Origin: Rugalucina vietnamica
Lineage: Eukaryota; Mollusca; Bivalvia; Lucinida; Lucinidae
DNA: 64,000 bases
Assembly (NCBI GenBank): GCA_964017185.1
Contig: OZ024874.1
Location: forward strand, 54,154,856 to 54,218,855
Direction: 5' to 3'
Positions 10,359 to 21,264 of this stretch are shown piece after piece. Each line of letters begins with the position of its first letter. Position 1 is the first letter of the stretch. Position numbers and translations under genes: made by a program. The notes under the pieces are model-generated. The model saw only the letters and a list, made by a program, of their open reading frames with translations. It had not been told where the DNA came from and searched no databases.

Positions 10359-11710
10359 CTGGGCAAAACAAAAACATGGCAGATTACATACAATCAAGAT
10401 AAAAGATGTAATACTGTTTATAACTATCTGTACACATACTGTATACGTGATTGCATGAGATAAAAACAAACATCTTTAAAAATATATTCCAGTGGCATAA
10501 ATAACGGTGTGTTTTCAAAGGTCTTAAAAACGTGTTTCCCATTTTAGCAATGCATTTAAAAATACTCCTTTCCCCGAATAATTATCTTGTTACTTCTAAA
10601 TACACTGTTCAAAATACACCGCCCCTTTTGCATATATCGCTATGTAAACCAACCTAACTTTGACCCAAAATGCGCATGCCTTTATAGTCAAAACTACGAT
10701 GTTAACAATGAGATATATGCACATGGAAATAAGTTAGGAAACACCTGTGATAATGTGACTACCAACTTTGGACTGTATATATCCTTCTTTGTAAGAATTA
10801 TGAAAAATGTTTTGACAACTTGACATAATCTGTAGTATCAAAAATTGTTTGTATGTGAAAATGGTAAGCATCAAACATAAACTACGGCGGACAGCGGCCA
10901 TCTTTTTTATTCAGAATGTTTCTGCTAGAATTACGGAAAGCGCTGATATTCTTTGCGATAACTTCATTCTGTGAACTCGTATTCTCGTAATCTTTTGTAA
11001 GCATCAATCTGAGACATTTCTTGTGGAATTTTGATTATTAACTCTTTATTATCTGACCGACTGTCGGCGGTAGATCCATACTTATCCGGGGGTAGGTTTC
11101 ATGATCACGTTTGGTTCTTTGGCTATACATTTTGCAGGATGTAAACGTCGGGCCAGATACTCGATATTACTCTTTAGAAATTTAAACATGCACGTTCTGG
11201 TCATAGCGTCACAGCGGAATGATTCTTATACGGCTTTATTTGCAAAAATTCCAAGAATTTTGCTTTCCATAGAGATCAATGCAAACTGCAGATTTTGTAT
11301 GATCGGTTGGTTTGGAGATGAATCATGAACATTTTTTTTAAAAATCCGAATTTGGTCATTCATTGAGAACGATCAGATTCAACATTTTTTTTCTGTTTCG
11401 CATTCAAAAATTGAGTTTTGCGCAGTGCAGAAGCAAAAAGGCAAACTTGTATTTAGTAAAAGTGTAGTTTTTCATATATGACATATTGTGTCCTCTGTAG
11501 CACAAGGACAAAATGTTGTGAATTGCCATGAATTGGCCTGTAGCTAGGCCAAGGTATGAAATACATGTGATAAAAAATTCAGTATCGCCAGAAAAAAAAA
11601 AAACGAAAATGGATTTTTTCAAACTTTTCCTTAGAGCTTAAAGTGTTCCCTAACTTATTTCCGTGTGTATATTTACACCGTCAAAATAGAAAAGTAAAAG
11701 TATCGCTTAC
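10359..11710. other. Intron between exons 13 and 12
   Basis: AT-rich, with several homopolymer T and A runs. I see no element with clear ends and no exon-like frame. Confidence 0.5.
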
Positions 11711-11836
11711 CTGTGGAACATTTATTTGTCATATTATCGACATGCTGATTTCTTGCACAACGACATTTATAGCTCCCCAATAGGTCACAGAATCCGTTCA
11801 TAAATATACAATCGCTGTGGTCAGAACAATTTGTAT
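11711..11836 (-). CDS. Exon 12: second EGF-like module
   Basis: A symmetric phase 1-1 exon: acceptor ATATCTAG before AT, donor CCACAG before GTAAGC. Residues 526-566 carry six cysteines spaced C-x5-C-x6-C-x7-C-x1-C-x12-C (NCSDHSDC, GFCDLLGSYKCRC), the canonical EGF pattern including the aromatic before C-x-C. The residues do not fit a full calcium-binding consensus. Confidence 0.87.
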
Positions 11837-12419
11837 CTAGATATTGAACATAAAGGTATTGACAGAAGGCTATATTAAAACGACACTTCGAAAATGACCT
11901 ACACCCGACAAAATAGGAAACGCAGTGGTAACATTAATATTTTTTTTCATCAAGCTCATAGGAATAACACAATCTTATGTATACCATTTAATAATATGTT
12001 ATTCGGCCATGCATTGCATACACTTTTAAACAAGTGGCCGAAACTGTGCTTTAAGGTCAGGTGTTGTAAAAAAACGCCGCGATGGAATTTTCTTATTTTT
12101 TGCATATCGATGTATTAAATGCTCTCCCATCGGAATATGCAAAAATATTCCTTGACTACCGGATTAGTTTTTGAGCTACAGGCAATCCAAAAACACCATT
12201 TTTGCCATTGAACTCAATGACGAAAAGAAAAGTAGATGACGGATTTTGCACATAAACATATTTTCTCATAACTTCCACGATGAAATATTTTTAAAAAACT
12301 GATATTATCTGCGTGAATCAGTTTGGAACATGTTGCTTGGAAAAAAAAAGTCTTGACAACCGTGCTCGTTTTTGTGCTATTTGAGGTTTTGCTATGTATG
12401 GTAGTGCGTTTTTGGATAT

Positions 12420-12715
12420 TTTCCACGACGTAACGTAACGTCGTGGCGCGGACACGCGTTGCATTTCAATGTGCGACTGACGCAAGAATTACTGTAAATG
12501 CCTTTTACGGCAGAAATTCTCATTTTCTGTAATTTGGTGAAAATATGTCGCAGTCTTAAATGGAGAAAAATGTAAAACTCGTACTAAATGTCGTAAAAGC
12601 TACAGCTTTCTCCGGTTCAAAAAGGCGCGACATAAGAGCGTCGATTCTCGTTCCGCTGGCGTCGCAAAGCAACGTCGCACGTAACGCTGCATAACGACGT
12701 GTTACAACACCCTGG
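12420..12715. repeat. CpG-rich patch with repeated CGTAACG / CGACGT words
   Basis: CGACGTAACGTAACGTCGTG at about 12425 is a near-palindrome, and related words (GTCGCACGTAACG, ATAACGACGTGTTACAAC) recur near 12670-12705. The density of CpG contrasts with the AT-rich surroundings. It may be the ends of an unrecognised inverted-repeat element. Confidence 0.4.
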
Positions 12716-12844
12716 CCTTAAAATTGGCCATCAACCAGATGGTGGTCAAACGTTAAGGTCACCAAAACATTGCACTGTTTTTATCTTTTCTTGAATATTT
12801 ATTTTCGATGTTTGGAACCTTTTAAGTACATCTCGAGGATCCGA

Positions 12845-13165
12845 GACTAATAAAACTAAAACTGAGATCTTTTAAGAGCAGTGAACATATTAATGAGAAA
12901 AAGGATTGGCCATACCGCGGTTTCGGCTACTTAAGCCTCTTCAGTGACCCTATAGATTTGGCAACATGGCGCCAAAGAGAATTACTGTTTTGCAACTTTC
13001 ATCAGGGTAATCTAAACTCAGACTAGCATAATCCAAATGGGGCCAAATGTATTAAACGTTGGTTAGAAAATGAATCTGTACCGATAATAATTTTCTGATT
13101 TCTCAGAATACCCTTCTGATCTCAAAGGACCAAAAGAAAAATTTAATCTGCACTATGGATGATGT
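12845..13165. repeat. Dispersed repeat R4, copy 1
   Basis: Shares TTAAGAGCAGTGAAC, TTGGCCATACC, GGTTTCGGCTACTTAAGCC, TCAGTGACCCTATAGATTTG and ATAATCCAAATGGGGCCAAA with 29205-29395. More distant copies at 17930-18375 and 53868-54003 share AGCAGTAAAA, GGGCCATAT and CAGTGACCCTT. Two copies also share CTGATCTCAAAGGACC further on. Class unknown. Confidence 0.6.
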
Positions 13166-14427
13166 AATACTGCTTCCATCTTTTATCCCCCTTTTGTTCA
13201 AACACGGACTCTTAAGGCTTGACAGCTCTTGTTTTAAAATGTATTTTAAACAAAAAAGCATACTGGAGATAAACGTATAAACCATGAACATTTAAGGCTT
13301 AGTTTTATGAGCTGTAGTGGTCAAAACCGATCAGATCATCGTCGCTCATATACAAAAATCATTATTCAACTTCACAAGCTTCTAAATTAATGCAAAATTT
13401 AACTTTGTAGCTCCTTACTATTAAAAAAACATACGCGATATTTCTGTTTACGGTACCTTTGAATAATCACGACCTAAATATGATCGCCGGCTGTGGAAAT
13501 ATTTGTCTTTATATTGCTATATGCATCGTCATGTATGGTTAGAATTAGACATTCTATGAATTTTTTAATTGAAGCGATTTTTGAAGAACTTAACTCAACA
13601 ACTCACCATTGCGTTTTCTGTCTTTCTTTTTTTTGTGTGTGTGTGTGTCGGGTATACATTACACATTAAAAAGAACACGTGAAAATTAATCATGGGTATT
13701 AGTGCCGAAAACAAATTAGCAAATATGACCCGCTTTTGATATTGTAATTTTTAATTGAACGACTATCGTTTGCATTTTAATCTATGTATTGTCCTTGCAC
13801 CATTATTCAGGAACTGCCATATTTTTAATGCACCTTGAGAAGAAAGTAATTATGCTATCATTTTGCATAGCATAAACTACCTGCTGCTGTTTAGGTTGGT
13901 ACATTTCAATCATTTAATCAACATTGATATTTCCGAGAAAATAGTTATTTCCAGTGTACATTTTTTTCCGAGGCAAGCTTCACGGAAACACCTCTGTATG
14001 AAAGCTACACCAGAGTTGCACCTTACATATAGTAAAATGGGGTAAATTAGGGGTTGGCATAAAACTATCGATTTTCATTATTTTCCAAAATCATATTTTA
14101 CGGGTATTTGTCAGAATCGACTCGATAAGGTGATCATAGCACATAACAAAATGCACGATTTATGAAGGACGAGTTGAAATAATTGCAAAAAATACAATCA
14201 AAATTAGCAAAATTTTAAAACACTTTGTGGAAACGGAGCATTTTTCGTGATGAGTTATTTCCAGTTCACACGTTTGCATGATAGTGGAAAAAGCCGAGGT
14301 CAAAACTATTTAATGACATAATTATTTTTTATTTTTTTTCTAAAATGTGTATTACATGTATAGGTGACATTTCTGTATGCGGCTTAATTTATGTGATCAA
14401 GTCGTCTTGGATAATATTCATATTAGA

Positions 14428-14931
14428 TTCGGCGCAGCTTACTCAATCTGTGAGTCCCGGTTTTTGATTCATCAGGATATTTATCATGATTTATATGTTT
14501 GTTCTTGATGATTCATTGACTAGTTAGAGATTCACCACGATGACCGAATAACTAACTAAATGTTATGAACCACTGCAGAAGCTGAGGGTGAGGTTACATG
14601 TAGGTACCTGTAAACCCGGTTTAAGCCCGCCAGTAAATTTGTGTTACTGATCGTTCCAAGTCGATACTTCTGTGGTGGTTCTTTTTGTTTTATGTCTTGG
14701 TGTTTAAAATTGTTTGTGCTGTTGGCGCCTTATGTATGTTTTCATAGTTTTAGTTACGTTAAGGTAACTGAGTGTCCACCTATTGGGAAAATAGCTGCTC
14801 ATTCGGCTTACGATATGTTTCATGGTATAAGTACCTGATTGTTAGTTTGGTTTTTTCCCACCTCGCTTTTTGGAGTGGAAATCTTTTTCTGATTGCGCCT
14901 TTTCCTGATCTTTGCCTACTTGTACCTCTTT
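14428..14931 (+). mobile_element. PT-family tail, copy c1, 5'-truncated
   Basis: Begins within the GGGCAGCTTACTCAATCTGTG block and runs to the normal tail end TTGCCTACTTGTACC. It is followed without a gap by PT reverse transcriptase sequence, so two PT copies lie head to tail here. Confidence 0.72.
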
Positions 14932-15835
14932 ATACAGACAATTAGTTGGAATTTCGATGGGTACAAAGTGCGTCCCCTCGTAGTGTATTTATTTTTTTCA
15001 CTGCTACGAACGAGATTTCATGGATCCTCTTAACCATGACAATCAAACTGATGTTATCGAGGCTTTTAATTTGACTTCTAGGTACCTCGATGACCTTTTG
15101 AATGTTGACTATCCTTACTTTGAAGGCATGGCCAATCAAATTTATCCACCTTAACTGCAGCGGAATTAGGGCAACACGACAGAGACCGAAGCCCTCTTTT
15201 TTATTACATATGGATGTGTTTCTTCTGCAGTTATGATAAACGCGATGGCTTTGATTTTGATCTAGTAAATTTTCTGTTTTTGGATGGTGACCCTCCTCTC
15301 TGTGCTTCTTTTGGTGTATACATTTCGCAACTAAGTCGTTACTGACCGTTCGTACTGAGCTCTTTTTAGTTTCGTGAATGAACATCTTGATGAACCAGTA
15401 AAATTGGTCTCCTTCCCGCCTGGTATCTTGGGTTTGAGGTTTTGGCTTTATTGCAGCAACTTTTTGTAATACATGTGTTAGCCAGTTGCGAACTTGGTTT
15501 AATTTTATTCAAATCATTTGCAAACCAAGTCGCCATAAAATTCTTGTTTTAAAAGACCCTCACTGTAAAAGGGTCTTGAGCCCAGCACTAAATTTGGAAA
15601 TTAATTCATGATGTCTGATAGAGTTTATGATACCGATAGCTCTGCCGGAGAAAGATTTTTCTGAACTGAAAAGAAAAAAAATCATTCCTTTCTATAAGTT
15701 TTGAATGCTTTTTCTTTTCAGTTCAGAAAAATCATTACACGGTACAGACATATACGATAGAATTTAAATGTTATGCGACAGTCTGCATGCTTAGTTTTTA
15801 ACCCGATCATAGTTGATAACTATACAACTTTCTTT
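14932..15835 (+). pseudogene. PT-family reverse transcriptase fossil, copy c2
   Basis: Short stretches match a reverse transcriptase widespread in marine invertebrate genomes: a region before the catalytic motif, the NLTSRYLDDLLNVDYPYF segment with Y-L-D-D, and a downstream DKRDGFDFDLVNF-like segment. The copy is broken in several places and lacks the N-terminal part. It leads into its own tail at 15836. The class is tentatively Penelope-like; an unplaced reverse transcriptase lineage is the alternative. Confidence 0.65.
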
Positions 15836-16507
15836 CATTGCACGCTGGTGGGTCGGGGTCATACTCTATGATGACCTCGACTTAAAGCTGTTCATTTTAG
15901 TCGGTTTGGGTTGCGGTTCCTTGTCTGTTGCTTGGTCTTACCATGGTTAAACTAGTTTTTTTTTTTTGCTCTGGATTTCATATATGTTATTTGGCACCCA
16001 GGGATCTCCATCATCGGGCAGCTTACTTTTTCTGTGAGTTCTCGTTTTTGAATCACCATGATAGTTATCATGGTTTATCTCTTTGTCCTTGATGATCTAC
16101 TGACCAGTTAGAGATTCACCACGAGGACCGAACAACTAACTAAATGTTGTTAACCACTGTAGAAGATGAGGTTGAGGTTAGGGCCCTGTGAAACCGATTT
16201 AAGTCACCCCACCACAAATAATTTTGTATATCTGATCTTTCCAAAGCGATACATCTGTTGTGGTTCTAAATGTTGTATGTATTCGAGTCGATTGTTTACG
16301 CCGTTTGAACCTTATGCAGATTTTCATATTTAGTTAAGTTTGGGACACTGAGTGCCCGCCTATTAGAAAATAGCTGCTCGTTCGGCTTAAAATGTTTTCT
16401 TACTGTAAGTACCTAATTGTCAATTTATTTTTCCCGGCTCGGTTTTTGGAGTGGACATTTCTTTCTGATTGCGTCTTTTCCTGATTACTGCCTTCTTGTA
16501 CCGTTTG
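15836..16507 (+). mobile_element. PT-family tail, copy c2
   Basis: A diverged full-length tail with GTGGGTCGGGGTCATACTC, GGGATCTCCATCATCGGGCA, GATTCACCACGAGGACCG and GGTTTTTGGAGTGG landmarks, ending TTCTTGTACC at about 16501. It is older than copies a or h by eye. Its end lies about 68 bp from exon 11. Confidence 0.7.
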
Positions 16508-16574
16508 GTATATATCAAATGTTAAAGTCCATCGGGTATTGAACAGTTACATGCTATTTGCTCCCTTAACTTAC

Positions 16575-16739
16575 CATCGGTAAGGTTTGTTACGCAGCGC
16601 TCATAGAAGTCCTCTCGGCCATATTTACACTGACAAGTATGTGTACCACCAGGCCTGTTTTCGTCGTGTTGACATTCCAGACCCAGACTAGAGTCGCACT
16701 TGCCAAACGCATTACAGTCACCATGTGGTACAGTACCAT
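16575..16739 (-). CDS. Exon 11: first EGF-like module
   Basis: A symmetric phase 1-1 exon: acceptor ATTTCTAG before AT, donor GATG before GTAAGT. Residues 471-524 have six cysteines spaced C-x5-C-x7-C-x12-C-x1-C-x10-C (GDCNAFGKCDSSLGLEC, HTCQCKYG, ERC). The long third loop and the S-S-L-G-L-E-C block recall the EGF-like or EB-type modules of invertebrate scavenger-type proteins. One NLT sequon lies near its end. Confidence 0.87.
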
Positions 16740-18376
16740 CTAGAAATATGTTGGTTACTTTATTGCACTTTATCCCATGGGCAGTTTGGTTGTTTCCCGC
16801 ACTATGAACCCGATACCACATTTTATACACCGAGAGCTTTAGCTCGAGTGCTGATATGATTGAGGTTGGATACGTAGTGTGATGACCAAAATGTTCGTGC
16901 TATATTGTGTATATCACATATTCAAAAGCTGCTGTTCAAAGATGTTCTATTTAGAACGTTCTCCCGCCTACGCCTACGTAGGCGTCCATAATGCATAGGG
17001 AATGCGTCCAAGTCGCCACTCTATTGCTTGAGAGCAACTCAACGTCGTTCCCTGTTATGTAATCACGGTCACGTGGCGTGATCACTCCAATGACTTATTG
17101 ATCGATATCGATCATACCGTTCCGGTTGAGTGTAAATATAGTAACAGATTTCGATTAAGAGATACTAATATAAAATTTTAATAATTGAAATACTCGTAAT
17201 GAGCTTAAATCAATAGATCTTTGTTGTAATAGAATCAGTTAGATCAAAATCATTGAATAAAATATATAAGTTATATCCTTTGAACACATTCAAAGGGAAA
17301 CAATATGTGTCATATTTAGTAATATTGGTTTATGAACCCTCATAAGTGACCCTTTTTAAGCCGGCAAGGAAAGCCAGACAATCATCAGGTTTGGATCATC
17401 TCGGAAAATCGCGACATTAACTCTCATTATCAAGGGGAATCACTCCAAACCACTATTTCTGACCAAATAATGTAACGAATTAGGACTAAAGAATGAAACG
17501 AATCGGAAATGGCTGATTGCGCAATCACGCGATATTTGAGGTGTGGGATCCAGCAGTAAGGTTCCCCTCTTCAAGAAAGATTACAACCCAGAAATAAAAA
17601 AATACAAACAAATTTTTACTATCTGAAACTCTTTCAAAATCAAAAATTAAAATGATGTAAAAATAGTAAGTAGAAAAATCATGTGATTCTTTCGGCTGAT
17701 GATTGAAATCCTCGTTCGTTTTGCAAAATTTTCGTCTGTTCACCTCTGTATTTTTTCTCAACGTGGTCCGATCAAATCAAGAAAAAAAAAGAAAAAAAAA
17801 CCGAGCCGATTCGCTGAAAACCACGCTCGTATAAGCTTTCTATCGCACAGAACCGCGAAAAAATTGTCGCATTTCTATTGACATATGGTGCCTCCTGTAC
17901 TGCCGGTAAATATGTGGATAAAAATAATTGTTAGATCCTTTGGAAGCAGTAAAACATTCAAAGCGAGAAGATGGGCCATATTGTACAATTTCGGGTAATG
18001 AACCTTCTTCATCAGTGACCCTTTATAAAACTGGCAGTGAAAGCCAGACATTTTTGCTGCAATTTCAATAATTTACATCTGTGTAGTCTAAATCAAAGAC
18101 GCATCTGCGCCGGTGAATATATGGAGCCGTCGCGCATCTGCGCGATAATTTCACTCGAGATTTTCCGAGATGATCCAGGCTTGATCATGCTGCAATTTCA
18201 AGAATTCACTTAGGGAATATTCTAAATCAAAATAATTTGTTAACATTGTCAAATAACTAAATCACTGTTTCGAATATGATACTGAACGTTCTTGATTTGA
18301 GCTTTGAATATTCTTACTGATCTCAAAGGACCGAAAGAAACGAAAGGAAAAAATATCTGCCTTGTGGATGTAGATC
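16740..18376. other. Intron between exons 11 and 10, central part
   Basis: Contains CTACGCCTACGTAGGCGTCC near 16974, R4-like fragments near 17335-17400 (AGTGACCCTTTTTAAGCC) and a larger R4 copy at 17930-18375. Nothing exon-like is seen. Confidence 0.5.
17930..18375. repeat. Dispersed repeat R4, copy 2
   Basis: TTAGATCCTTTGGAAGCAGT, GGGCCATATTG, TTTCGGGTAATGAACC, CAGTGACCCTTTATAAAAC and GAAAGCCAGAC match 53868-54003. The distal CTGATCTCAAAGGACCGAAA matches the 12845 copy. Confidence 0.6.
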
Positions 18377-18620
18377 CATTACGAAAACTTATCCATGCAA
18401 TATACAGAAATTTTTAGCTTTAACATTTGAAAACTTTTAGCTGAAAAGTTTTGATATGTTTCCTTTTTTTTGCTCAAAACATAGATAGAGTACCCACAAT
18501 CTATGTTTTGGAGCAAAAATAAGAAACATAGGTATACCCCTGCATACCCCAGTTTTGCTTTATAAAAGTGGGGTTTGATGGGGGTATGCATTTCACGGAC
18601 ATGTTTTCCTGATGAATCTT
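18377..18620. repeat. Foldback repeat R3, copy 1
   Basis: Two inverted halves around 18475-18520: TTTGCTCAAAACATAGAT and ATCTATGTTTTGGAGCAAAA. Then comes GGTATACCCCTGCATACCCC, an AGTTTTGCTTTATAAAAGTGG block and CACGGACATGTTTTCCTGATG. Sister copies lie at 25150 and 45112. Confidence 0.65.
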
Positions 18621-18694
18621 ATCAGTTATCTGGACAGATAAACGAGATAAAGGTTGATAAACGATCAAACTAGTTTTAAAGCCTAGTTATACGC

Positions 18695-19042
18695 TTACGG
18701 TGAGAGTGAGGTTAGGATCCTGTAAAACCGGTTTAAGCCCGTCAGTAATTTTATATTACTGATCGTTCCAAGGCGATACTTCTGTTGTGGTTCTTATTGT
18801 TTTATGTCTTGGTGTTTAATTTTTTTGTGCTGTTGGCGCCTTATGTATGTTATCATATTTTAGTTAAGTTTTGGTAACTGAGTGGCCACCTATTTGGAAA
18901 TAGCTGCTCATTCGGCTTATTAAATGAATACATGGTCTTAGTACCTTATTGTTAGTTTGTTTTTTTTTCCCGCCTCGGTTTTTGGAGTGGGAATCTTTTT
19001 CTGATTGCACCTTTTCCTGATCATTGCCTACTTGTACCTTTT
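18695..19042 (+). mobile_element. PT-family tail, copy d, 5'-truncated
   Basis: Starts in the GTGAGGTTAGGATCCTG block and ends TTGCCTACTTGTACC. A well-preserved half tail. Its end lies about 105 bp from exon 10, again facing a splice donor. Confidence 0.72.
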
Positions 19043-19147
19043 TACGATAATAAGCTTCATAGGTACGCAACAAAGGGGTTACGGAATGCCATATTTTGCT
19101 GTCTTTTAAACCAGTTAATATTACACAATGATCTTTATTACGCTTAC

Positions 19148-19311
19148 CGCAATGATCTTTATAGCTACGCATCAAAGACGATACAGATGAGAAGTCAAGC
19201 AAATACTGATACTTCCTGAGTTGCGATGATGATAAAATATTGTTGGCAAACCGCATGTCGCTTGAACACATAGGCTCCAGGTAACAAAACAATGCTGGAT
19301 AAACACCTTTC
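19148..19311 (-). CDS. Exon 10: unassigned cysteine-containing segment
   Basis: Acceptor TTTCACAG before G (phase 2 entry) and donor TGCG before GTAAGC (phase 1 exit). The lone phase-2 entry matches the exit of exon 9, a strong check on the model. Residues 416-469 include YPALFCYLEPMCSSDMRF and LMRSYKDHC. I do not recognise the domain. Confidence 0.83.
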
Positions 19312-19787
19312 CTGTGAAAATATCATATTTCTGAGTAAAAACGTACATGTCTTTTAGAAATAATAGAAAATGTTTTATAAATAGTATCGTCTTAATTTAA
19401 CCCATATCTGAATAATGGATTTTCCCATCATTACCTTTTGGGTGAGTCCACATTCATTTTAGGGGTGTCAGGAGTGATTTTAAAATTTTGTTCAATATTT
19501 CAATGATGATGATGATCACATCTGGGGTGATTACTGTATGTTTGCTTATGTCCCATAAGAGGGACACCAGGCTTAAATGAGTTAAGATTCATTCATCACT
19601 AATTTCTATACCCTAACAAATGCATTACGTTTGAAAAATCATTAAAACAGCAAAAGAAACCATAGGACGTAACTAAATTATGGTTATCATTTATTTTTAT
19701 TAGAATAGTAGGTATGCCATTTAAATCTTCAAAAATGTAAAATACATTTCCATTACGCAATCGGAAAAATATACAAAACAAATAATG
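19312..19787. other. Intron, no recognised element
   Basis: AT-rich intron between exon 10 and the LINE tail. A GATGATGATGATCA patch lies near 19504. Nothing else is seen. Confidence 0.45.
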
Positions 19788-21262
19788 AATCAATCAATCA
19801 ATCAAATTTATTAGCAAAATCAGCAAAATGCCTTTGGCTATAAACATTTAGAAATATGGGAATACAAATTTATGCAATTTCATACAGCAAATTCAGAAAT
19901 ATTACAAACAATTTCTACTAATGAAGTCTTTGGTTGGTTATCAGGAGTCAGAGATACCATTAATGGCATTTGATCTGCGAGACATTGCGAAATAGACATA
20001 CTTTGATAGTCTCATAATAAAGTTTCTAGAAGAACAATCCATAATGTTAATAAACTTTAACATAGACGGGCATGGTGTGCGCCCTGAATATGACTGTCTT
20101 AAAGCAGCATAAAACGGACATATAAATAGAAAGTGGTATTCTGATTCTACTTGTTTTAAGTTACAAAGATTACAGAGTCTTCGTTCTGTATTCTCGTCCT
20201 GATATCTACCGCGCTCAATTTCTACATGTAGGTTATGGGCAGAGACACGGAGAGCCGTTAACGTTTTGCGAAATTTTTAATTTTCTATCACCTGAAGGTA
20301 CTTTTCAAAGTCCGATTTGTATTGTGCATAATGATGTAACTTTGAAAAAATGTATATTTGCGAAACCAATGTTGCACAAATTCGTCTCTAATACGTGTTT
20401 TAAGTATCTGGAGGGGAGGTACATGCTCAAACTGATCTCGCGACATGTTCGGGAATCCTTAATTTTCTATAAAATTCTTTATTAGAGATGCCAATGATTT
20501 TTGGCAGAATTTCTATTAATTGATCTATTTTCGATTTTATTAACCTGAACCGTAAATATTTAAGATATCAATGTGTGTGGGTTGTTGAAGATTTTGAGCC
20601 AAAATTTTAACTCTCTCTCCTTGGCAATTATTGCTAATGGGTACCTTTCTAGTTCTCCATAAACTGCATAGTTTGTAGTCTGTGCCCGTACTCCAAGAAT
20701 TATCTTACAAAATTGTATGTGTATTTTATCTACGCATGAGTAATCATATACACCCCACACTTCTGAGCCATACAACAAGATTGGAGTTACTAGTGAATCA
20801 AATAATGTAAGCTTGTTTTTATGTCAAAATGTACTCTTTGGAAAAGACTGAGAAGATTGTTTACTGCCCTCAAAGCTTGGTCTGACAATGCTTTTATCCC
20901 TGTTTCAAAGCTACTGTTCGATGTAAATTTCATCCCAAGGTATATAAACGAATCAACAACCTCTTAATTATCTCCGTTATAGGACCAAGTAAATTCAATA
21001 TCTAATTTTCTCTTTTCAAGTATGAAAATTTTGGTTTTTTAAAGTATTGACTTTTAAACCCCATTCTGTTGAATATGTATAGAGCTTGTTTAGAAGAAAT
21101 TGTAATTCTGCAGGGTCTGTTGAAAACAATACCATGTCATCTGAATATACATATAATTAAACAAAAAATACATAATGAAGTGCTTCTTCTAACCAATTTT
21201 TTATCGCTGAGTAATAAAATACAGGCACGTTGTTTTTAGTAAAACCGTCAACTGAATAAAAA
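19788..21262 (-). mobile_element. 5'-truncated LINE with (TTGA)n tail
   Basis: On the minus strand a reverse transcriptase C-terminal region can be read: VYSDDMVLFS-like catalytic motif near 21150, YLGMKF near 20935 and LLYGSEVWGVYDYSC near 20770, then a 3' untranslated region ending in repeated TTGA (19789-19806). Y-S-D-D and SEVWG are common in invertebrate LINEs of the RTE/CR1/I range; the clade is not decided. The frame is interrupted, for example by a TAA near 20966. The 5' side ends against the array element at 21265. Confidence 0.75.
20560..20778 (-). pseudogene. LINE reverse transcriptase C-terminal fragment
   Basis: Seventy-two residues starting MLYGSEVWGVYDYSCVDK and containing FCKIILGVRAQTTNYAVYG and AKERELKFW, a standard LINE C-terminal region. 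It is the longest uninterrupted frame of the 19788-21262 LINE. Confidence 0.75.
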
Positions 21263-21264
21263 AG

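Larger units (their letters stand above)
11837..14427. other. Intron between exons 12 and 11, low-coordinate-to-mid part
   Basis: Contains a CpG-rich patch (12420-12715) and a copy of repeat R4 (12845-13165). Otherwise it is AT-rich DNA with a short TG repeat at 13635-13649. No further exon is needed by the phase chain and none is seen. Confidence 0.5.
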
